Shown in pieces: positions 58,224 to 64,000 of a stretch of 64,000 bases of DNA. A program made the position numbers and the translations under genes. This DNA comes from Microbacterium sp. cf046 (lineage in GTDB: Bacteria > Actinomycetota > Actinomycetes > Actinomycetales > Microbacteriaceae): the NCBI RefSeq assembly GCF_900114345.1, contig NZ_FOZJ01000003.1:372001-436000 (forward strand). The letters run 5' to 3'. Positions within the stretch are counted from its first letter, which is position 1; each line of letters begins with the position of its first letter. The notes under the pieces are model-generated. The model was given only the letters and a program-made list of their open reading frames with translations, did no database searches and had not been told where the DNA came from.

Positions 58224-60917
58224 ATGACCGAGGCAGAACGGGCGCCGCTCACCGGCGCTGAGATGGACCTGTGGGCGGCCGATGCCGCCGACCCGCTCAC
58301 CGCAGCAGTGACGGCAGTCGGCGCCGGAATCGATCCGGCATGGGCCGGCGCCGAGGGATTCATCGCCTGGACCGCGCCTGCGGCCGCGCCACCGACGACG
58401 GCGCCAGATCTGGACGCACGGCTGCGGGAGAGTTGGCATCCCGAGCAGCCCGCGCGCCAGATCGCCTCGCCGCTCCGCCTCGAGGTCCGCGGATCGCTGC
58501 TGCCGACCGAGGTGATACCTCGTCTGCTCGCAGACCCGGCCGTCGGCTCGGCGATCCTTCCCGTCGACCGGGCGCCCGGGGCGCTCATGCGCCGCGACTG
58601 GTCATGGCCGCTGCGGATCGGGGTCGCCGACGACGAGCTGCTCGCAGCGCTCGGAGCCCTTGCCGGTGCCGGCATCGTGCCAGAACGACTGGTCGACCTG
58701 ACCGACGTGCGGACGACACCGGGAGCGGTGAACCTCCTCGTGCTGCGCTCGGCGCCCGCCGAGGCGGCGGCGTTCGTCGCCGCGCGACGGCAGGTCGCGA
58801 ACGCCGTCGTGTGCGTCGCCGATTCGACCGTCAGCTGGCCGATCATCGACGCGCATTTCGCACTCGTGCGCGCGGCATCCGCGGCGGTCCTCACCGCGCT
58901 CACCCCCGCCGCGAACGCCGATGACACCGCGCGCCGCATCCTCCAGATGGTGCGCTACCTGTCCCACGCGCATCCCGTCGACATCGCGCTGACGGTGGGG
59001 TTCGAACGCAGCATCCTGATCGCCGCCGAGCCCGACGCGCTCGCGAACGTCGCGCTTCCCGAGCTCATCCGCGCCCGCGCCAGCCGCGCACGCCTGGAGA
59101 GCCGCGTGCTCCGCCGGATGGCGCCACCCCCGATCGATCTCGCGCCGATCGAGCCGCCTGCCCTGCCCGCGGCCGAGCCTCCACCGTTGCACGAGCCCCC
59201 GCCCACGGCGGAGATGTCCTTCGATGCGCGGGTGGTCGAGTCCGCAGCCGATGAGCTGGACGCGCTCTCCGGGGGCGCGTTCGACAGCGAATCCGCGGAG
59301 GCGTCGCGGGCCTTCGAGGTGCAGGAGACGATGGATGCCGCGCTTGATGACGCCGCGGCCGCCGTGCCGCGCCTGCTCCAGGCGTACCTCGGGGCACCCG
59401 ATGCCGAGGTGCCCGATCACATCCTGAGGCCGGGCACGAACGCCGTGGACGTGTTCGTGGGACCGATCGAGGCCGGGGCCCTGCAGGGCCTCGAGATCCC
59501 CAACTCCCTGCTCGGATTCGACGATCCGACGCTCACCTCGGCACGTCTGACCGTGGTGCTCGCCCCCCTGATGCCGATGGGCGAGGCCGTGCGGGCCGAA
59601 CTCGACGTGCCGCGCTTCGGGCGATCGCAGAACGCTCGACTCGAATGGACGCTGCCCGACAAGGGTCTCGTGCAGGCGCGCCTGATCGTGCTGCACCGCA
59701 ACCGAGTCCTGCAGACCGTCCGCATCACCGGCCGGGTGGGCTCCGCGGCACGCGTCACCGATCGCATCGTCCTGTGGGACCAGATCGGGAGGCTGGACGA
59801 GCGCCAGCCGTTCGACCGGACGTTCGTGCTCAACCATGCGGCCGACGGCCGGTCGAGGGTGGTCAGCCACTCCGACGGGCAGACGACGATCGAATCGATG
59901 GTCGAGATCGAAGCCGCGACCGACAGCATCCGCGACTTCCTCCTCAAGGCCACGCAGCTGCGTTCGAAAGGCGCCAAGGCGCAGGCGGATGCAAAGCAGA
60001 TCCTCATCGACGTGGCCGTCGAGGGCCACGACATGTACGAGACGCTCTCGGGCAAGCTCGATCGGTTCGCCGACGCGCAACGCATCCAGATCGTGAGCAC
60101 GCGGTCGGCGCGATTCCTTCCGCTCGAGCTCATCTACGAGCGCCCGGCTCCAGACGAGGATGCCGCGATGTGCGAGAACTGGATCGCCGGCAAGCCCTGC
60201 GGTGACCACTGCTTCGCCGATGAGGAGGACACGACCATCATCTGCCCCTCCGTGTTCTGGGGGCTCAGCCGCGTGATCGAGCGTCAGCGCGGCGATGAGA
60301 CCGACGACGACGGCAATGCGTTCGTGGTGTCGAGCTCACCCTCACGCAAGGGACGGCGCCTCACCTGCGCGCATCCGCTCATCGCGGCGAGCGAGAAGGT
60401 CTCGACCGCCGACGTGGGCCGCACGGTCACCTCCCTCGGCAACGCGCCGAAGGCGACCACCTGGACGCAGTGGTCGACGGAGCTGGCGGCGACGGCCGCC
60501 GACCTGCTCGTGCTCATGCCGCACACCGATCCCAAGGCGAGCACGCTCGAGATCTCGGGTGCGACCCTGCGGCGAGGGCGCATCCAGGAGAAGAAGCACG
60601 TGCGCTCGGCTGCGGACGTGAACCCGATCGTCATGCTGCTCGGCTGCGACACGGCCGGATCGCAGGAGGACCCGGCGGGTTTCGCGACGATCTTCCTGAA
60701 GAAGGGTGCCGCCGTCGTCTTCTCGACGCTCACCATGCTCCTGGCCGGCCACGCGGCGACGATGTCGCAGGGGCTCGCCGGCATGCTGCGCGACCCCGAC
60801 CGCAAGGCGCAGTCGCTCGGCGAGCTGGTCAGCGACTTCCGACGCGAATCGGTGCGGTCCGGCATGATCAGCGCCCTCGCGGTCACCGCGTACGGCGACT
60901 CGGATTGGAGTCTGTGA
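58224..60917 (+). CDS. Large soluble CHAT protease, 897 residues
   Basis: A CHAT (caspase HetF associated with TPRs) peptidase forms the C-terminal third, with catalytic H767 in LLVLMPHTDPKA and C808 in PIVMLLGCDTAGSQEDPAG; FATIFLKKGAAVVFSTLTML is the usual end of the fold. C650, C659, C663 and C674 (CENWIAGKPCGDHC, TTIICPSVFWGL) could bind zinc. The N-terminal about 370 residues are unfamiliar and helical with a Pro-rich spacer (IEPPALPAAEPPPLHEPPPT); a beta-rich domain about 415-560 (VDVFVGPIEAGALQGLEI, LDVPRFGRSQNARLEWTLPD) precedes the protease. There are no membrane spans. ATG 58224 follows AGGGGGTG. The stop overlaps the next ATG (TGATG), coupling it to an MBL-fold hydrolase and then a DUF2235 lipase. 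Confidence 0.85.
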   Translation: MTEAERAPLTGAEMDLWAADAADPLTAAVTAVGAGIDPAWAGAEGFIAWTAPAAAPPTTAPDLDARLRESWHPEQPARQIASPLRLEVRGSLLPTEVIPRLLADPAVGSAILPVDRAPGALMRRDWSWPLRIGVADDELLAALGALAGAGIVPERLVDLTDVRTTPGAVNLLVLRSAPAEAAAFVAARRQVANAVVCVADSTVSWPIIDAHFALVRAASAAVLTALTPAANADDTARRILQMVRYLSHAHPVDIALTVGFERSILIAAEPDALANVALPELIRARASRARLESRVLRRMAPPPIDLAPIEPPALPAAEPPPLHEPPPTAEMSFDARVVESAADELDALSGGAFDSESAEASRAFEVQETMDAALDDAAAAVPRLLQAYLGAPDAEVPDHILRPGTNAVDVFVGPIEAGALQGLEIPNSLLGFDDPTLTSARLTVVLAPLMPMGEAVRAELDVPRFGRSQNARLEWTLPDKGLVQARLIVLHRNRVLQTVRITGRVGSAARVTDRIVLWDQIGRLDERQPFDRTFVLNHAADGRSRVVSHSDGQTTIESMVEIEAATDSIRDFLLKATQLRSKGAKAQADAKQILIDVAVEGHDMYETLSGKLDRFADAQRIQIVSTRSARFLPLELIYERPAPDEDAAMCENWIAGKPCGDHCFADEEDTTIICPSVFWGLSRVIERQRGDETDDDGNAFVVSSSPSRKGRRLTCAHPLIAASEKVSTADVGRTVTSLGNAPKATTWTQWSTELAATAADLLVLMPHTDPKASTLEISGATLRRGRIQEKKHVRSAADVNPIVMLLGCDTAGSQEDPAGFATIFLKKGAAVVFSTLTMLLAGHAATMSQGLAGMLRDPDRKAQSLGELVSDFRRESVRSGMISALAVTAYGDSDWSL

Positions 60918-61978
60918 TGTTCACGATCGAGATGCTCCCCGCGCAGCGCGGAGATTCCATATGGATCACCTACGGCACGCCGGACGACCAGCACCACGTC
61001 CTGATCGACGCGGGCCCCTCCAACACGCTGGACACGCTCGTGCCCGAGCTGGAGCGACGGGTCAAGGCGATTCCGGGCAGGAAGAATCGCATCGAACTGC
61101 TCGTGGTGACCCATATCGACGCCGATCACATCCAGGGGATCGTGTCACTCCTGTCGGATCCGAAGCGCGTGCCGCTGTTCCGCGACGTGTGGTTCAACGG
61201 GTTCAAGCATCACTCGGAGGTGCTGGGCGCCCTCGACGCGGAGCAGCTCAGCGCCGTCTTGGAGCAGCATCCGGATCATTGGAACGCGGCATTCGGCGGT
61301 CATGCCGTGCGGGTCCCCGACGATGGTCCGCTGCCCGTGGTGGAACTCGCCGGTGGGATGCGGCTCACGCTGCTCGCGCCCGACCGGGAGGCGATGGTCA
61401 AGCTCATCCCCGAGTGGGAGGAGACATGCCGCAAAGCCGGGATCGCGCCGGGCGGCGGTGCGCCGATCGTGAAGAAGTCCGTCCTGCGGGACCAGCTGCT
61501 GGGCGGGTTCGAGCCCGACCTGCTCGCCTCTTCCAAGTTCTCGTCCGACCCGAGCGCACCGAACGGCGCAGGGATCGCCTTCATCGCGGAATTCGGCGGC
61601 AAGCGCGCGCTGCTGCTGGCCGATTCGCCGGTGAAGCTGCTCCTGCGCTCGCTGGACCGCCTCGAGCCGAGGCCGCACCGATTCGACGCGGTCAAGGTCT
61701 CCCATCACGGCTCCCGCCGCAACACGAGCCTTGAATTCGCCCAGGCGGTGCAGGCGAAGAAGTGGCTCGTCTCCACCGACGGCGCGGTGTTCGGCCACCC
61801 CGACCCCGAGTGCCTGGCGCGCATCATCGTGAGTCAGAAGCGGGTTCCCGAGTTCTCGTTCAACTACGCCACCGAGCACATCACCGACATCGTCGACGGC
61901 GCGGGCGAGCGCTACAAGGTGAAACTCCCGCGCCGGTCCGGCGAGGGATTCCGCGAGGGCATCACGGTGTCGGTGTGA
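60917..61978 (+). CDS. ComEC/Rec2-like metallo-beta-lactamase-fold hydrolase
   Basis: This 353-residue soluble MBL-fold protein starts MFTIEMLPAQRGDSIWITYG, the ComEC-C-terminal-like entry strand, has metal motif H66-I-D-A-D70-H71 in LLVVTHIDADHIQGIVSLLS, LLLADSPVKLLLRSL and the third signature DAVKVSHHGSRRNTSLEFAQ with ACVIL-like KKWLVSTDGAVFGHPDPEC. In ComEC this domain is a nuclease; free-standing relatives accompany defence and NTPase genes. No membrane part is present. It is coupled to the CHAT gene by TGATG. Nuclease or phosphodiesterase action is inference. Confidence 0.88.
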   Translation: MFTIEMLPAQRGDSIWITYGTPDDQHHVLIDAGPSNTLDTLVPELERRVKAIPGRKNRIELLVVTHIDADHIQGIVSLLSDPKRVPLFRDVWFNGFKHHSEVLGALDAEQLSAVLEQHPDHWNAAFGGHAVRVPDDGPLPVVELAGGMRLTLLAPDREAMVKLIPEWEETCRKAGIAPGGGAPIVKKSVLRDQLLGGFEPDLLASSKFSSDPSAPNGAGIAFIAEFGGKRALLLADSPVKLLLRSLDRLEPRPHRFDAVKVSHHGSRRNTSLEFAQAVQAKKWLVSTDGAVFGHPDPECLARIIVSQKRVPEFSFNYATEHITDIVDGAGERYKVKLPRRSGEGFREGITVSV

Positions 61979-62016
61979 TGAACCCGACGAGCGGATCAGC
62001 GAACGAGCGGAGCTGA
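61978..62016 (+). CDS. Possible 12-codon relay frame between two operon genes
   Basis: An ATG overlaps the stop of the MBL gene (TGATG), and the frame MNPTSGSANERS ends one base before the DUF2235 ATG (TGAGATG). Such a short frame could keep ribosomes moving to the lipase gene; it may equally be chance. Codon content cannot decide at this length. Confidence 0.25.
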   Translation: MNPTSGSANERS

Positions 62017-62017
62017 G

Positions 62018-63061
62018 ATGACCCGGAATCTGGTGATGTGCCTCGACGGCACCGCCGGGCAGGTGCGCGGCAAAGGAGACTCGAACAGCGTGCGGCTGTA
62101 TGAGCTGCTCGACCTGACCGATGAGACGAAGCAGGTCGCCTACTACGACCCCGGTGTGGGCACGTTCTCCTCTCCCGGCGCATGGACTCCGTTCGCCCGG
62201 TGGTTCTCGCGGATGGGCGGTCTGATCTGGGGCGCCGGACTGCGGGAGAACCTCGGCGACGCCTACCTGTGGCTCATGCGCACCTGGCAGCCGGGCGACC
62301 GCATCTACATCTTCGGGTTCAGTAGAGGGGCGTTCACGGCGCGAGCGGTCACCGGCATGCTGCGGCTGATCGGACTGATGCGACCGGGGTCGGAGAATCA
62401 GCTGCAGTACGCGGTGTCGGAATACGCGCGAAAGGGCGGGGAGAAGTCGATCCCGTGGGATGAGATCCACCGGTTCTCCGGGCTGTTCGCACGGCAGATC
62501 GACGGCCGGAGCACGATCCCGGTGGAGTATCTCGGCGTCTGGGACACGGTGAAGGCGATGGGGCTGCTGCGCTCCGCGCCGAAGTGGCCGTTCACCCGCA
62601 CGACCCCGAATGCGCTCCGCATCCGCCATGCCGTCTCGATCGACGAGCGCCGCCGGCCGTTCCGCGAGTATCTCTGCGAGATCGAGGAGCGGAGCCGACT
62701 CGAAGAGGTCTGGTTCGCAGGTGTGCACTCCGACGTGGGTGGAACCTACCCCGACGACCCGCGACTGTCGACGATCGCCCTCGCCTGGATGCTGGAGGGG
62801 GCCGTGGAGTCCGGACTCCTCATCGACGAGCGCGCGGTGCGCAGGGCGGTCGGAAAGGTCGCCGCGACGGACGCCGCCGCCACGGCGCACCGCAACGGCT
62901 GGGCGTGGTCGCTGCTGTTCCCGCGGACGCGTCCGGTGCCTCGCGGTGCGGTCGTGCACGCGAGCGTGCGCGAGCGAATGGCCGCGCTGCCGGACTACAA
63001 ACCCGTCCTCACCGACGTCACGTGGGCCGACGAGGGCTGGGCTAAACCGCGGGAACCGTAG
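62018..63061 (+). CDS. DUF2235 (Tle1-like) alpha/beta hydrolase
   Basis: This 347-residue protein has the DUF2235 pattern: [20 protein letters not shown] at the start, [30 protein letters not shown], the lipase elbow IYIFGFS102[23 protein letters not shown] and EVWFAGVH237SD239VGGTYPD. Catalytic Ser, Asp and His are thus available. Relatives include the T6SS phospholipase effector Tle1, but no secretion genes are here. It is the third gene of the CHAT-MBL operon and the obvious candidate for a membrane-damaging or signalling effector. Its stop region overlaps the convergent alcohol dehydrogenase gene by 20 bases. Confidence 0.88.
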   Translation: MTRNLVMCLDGTAGQVRGKGDSNSVRLYELLDLTDETKQVAYYDPGVGTFSSPGAWTPFARWFSRMGGLIWGAGLRENLGDAYLWLMRTWQPGDRIYIFGFSRGAFTARAVTGMLRLIGLMRPGSENQLQYAVSEYARKGGEKSIPWDEIHRFSGLFARQIDGRSTIPVEYLGVWDTVKAMGLLRSAPKWPFTRTTPNALRIRHAVSIDERRRPFREYLCEIEERSRLEEVWFAGVHSDVGGTYPDDPRLSTIALAWMLEGAVESGLLIDERAVRRAVGKVAATDAAATAHRNGWAWSLLFPRTRPVPRGAVVHASVRERMAALPDYKPVLTDVTWADEGWAKPREP

Positions 63062-64000
63062 CCGCGGGAATCGTGCCCGTGTCGATCACGAAGCGGTAGC
63101 GCACGTCTCCGCGCACGACGCGGTCGTAGGCGCCGGTGACATCGTCCGCGGTGATCGTCTCGATCACCGAGGCGATGCGGTGGTCCGCGCAGAAGTCGAG
63201 CATCTCCTGCGTCTCGCGGATGCCGCCGATGTTCGAGCCTGCGATCGACCGGCGCGCACCGGTGAGTGAGAACACCCGGAACCGCTGGGGCTTCTCGGGC
63301 AGCCCGACGAACACGAGCGCGCCGTCCAGTCGGAGCGTCGACAGATAGCGATCGACATCGATGTCGGCGGAGACTGTGTTGATGATCAGGTCGAAGCGGT
63401 TTCGCAGCGACTTCAGCGTCGAGGGATCCGCGGTGGCGAAGTACTCGTCCGCGCCGAGTGCGAGGCCCTCGTCCTGCTTGGCGAGCGTGCGGGAGAGCAC
63501 GGTCACGTGCGCTCCCATGGCGTGCGCGATCTGCACCGCCATGTGCCCGAGGCCGCCCATGCCGATGACGGCGACGCGCGTACCCGGGCCGGCGTTCCAG
63601 TGCCTCAGCGGCGAGTACGTCGTGATGCCCGCGCACAGCAGGGGAGCGGCGGCATCGAGCGGGATGCCGTCGGGGATGCGCAGCACGTAGTTCTCGTCCG
63701 CGACGATCAGGGTGCTGTACCCGCCGTACGTCTCGCTGCCGTCGTACTGGCGGCCGTTGTAGGTGGCGACGTTCCCCTTGAGGCAGAACTGCTCCTCGCC
63801 GGCGAGGCAGTTCTCGCACTCGCGGCACGAATCGACGAAGCATCCGATCCCGACGCGGTCTCCGACCGCGTGCTTGGTGACCTTCGCGCCGACCTCGCGC
63901 ACGATCCCGGCGATCTCGTGGCCGGGGACCATCGGGAAGATCGCGCGGCCCCATTCCTCGCGCGCCTGGTGGATGTCGGAGTGGCAGATGCCCGCGTACG
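63042..64000 (-). CDS. Zinc-dependent alcohol dehydrogenase (CAD/AdhC family), N-terminus outside window
   Basis: The frame is open to the window edge, so about 35 N-terminal residues are missing. It covers the catalytic zinc site ([11 protein letters not shown] and [11 protein letters not shown]), the structural zinc cysteines ([15 protein letters not shown]), the NADP-binding loop [20 protein letters not shown] and the ending DVRYRFVID. This is the cinnamyl/aliphatic alcohol dehydrogenase group (YahK/AdhC-like), probably NADP-dependent. It is convergent with, and overlaps, the DUF2235 gene; no functional link is implied. Confidence 0.93.
   Translation of the reverse strand, partial: YAGICHSDIHQAREEWGRAIFPMVPGHEIAGIVREVGAKVTKHAVGDRVGIGCFVDSCRECENCLAGEEQFCLKGNVATYNGRQYDGSETYGGYSTLIVADENYVLRIPDGIPLDAAAPLLCAGITTYSPLRHWNAGPGTRVAVIGMGGLGHMAVQIAHAMGAHVTVLSRTLAKQDEGLALGADEYFATADPSTLKSLRNRFDLIINTVSADIDVDRYLSTLRLDGALVFVGLPEKPQRFRVFSLTGARRSIAGSNIGGIRETQEMLDFCADHRIASVIETITADDVTGAYDRVVRGDVRYRFVIDTGTIPAATVPAV

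Noticed and set aside
62018..63061. DUF2235 gene as part of a type VI secretion system
   Set aside because: No VgrG, Hcp, PAAR or immunity gene is nearby and the host appears to be an actinobacterium.

Overview
The window is high-GC DNA from an actinobacterium. Frequent GTG starts, AGGAGG-type ribosome sites, dense ATGA-overlapping operons, many nAnnnT-plus-start leaderless signals and the gene content point to Microbacteriaceae, most likely Microbacterium or a close relative (inference; no rRNA or marker gene is present). Coding density is very high. No stretch over 300 bases lacks a gene; the longest gaps are about 260 bases (57964-58223) and 165 bases (7258-7422). I saw no tRNA, rRNA, CRISPR array, transposase or integrase.

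Layout. 1-4103 (minus): a fragment of a large unknown protein and a 957-residue PhoD-like metallophosphatase, with codon use more AT-tolerant than the rest. 4264-7257: a beta-propeller protein, a UPF0303 protein and small unknown or membrane proteins. 7321-13383: a LacI-regulated sugar locus with L-ribulose-5-phosphate 4-epimerase and a ChvE/GguAB-type ABC importer. 13616-17850: a cupin, then TetR divergent from an NCS1 permease plus YtcJ-like amidohydrolase. 17930-25219: serine hydrolase, amino-acid permease with a universal stress protein, a DUF5060-type glycosidase and an AraC/SRPBCC pair.

25309-35935 is a catabolic island: a TetR-controlled CocE/NonD hydrolase with a DUF3237 protein, then a second TetR and an operon of an oligopeptide-type ABC importer, an amidase and a second DUF3237 protein. 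It is followed (36026-40554) by an acyl-CoA ligase, MaoC hydratase, amidohydrolase and SDR with a divergent MarR. Together these look like uptake, hydrolysis, CoA activation and oxidation of an unidentified amide or ester compound. 40576-43598 is an HxlR-controlled reductase and metallo-hydrolase operon.

43638-63061 holds metabolic genes (acetolactate decarboxylase, DinB, 2,2-dialkylglycine decarboxylase, GH13 glucosidase, MFS exporter) interspersed with genes typical of conflict or effector systems: a patatin-like protein lacking the usual catalytic Asp behind a possible leader peptide; a membrane CHAT protease with a PA-IL-like outer domain next to a Trypco1 protein; and a compact operon of a 897-residue CHAT protease, a ComEC-like metallo-beta-lactamase-fold hydrolase and a DUF2235 (Tle1-like) lipase. 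The last operon is the best candidate for an undescribed system. The window ends inside a zinc alcohol dehydrogenase.
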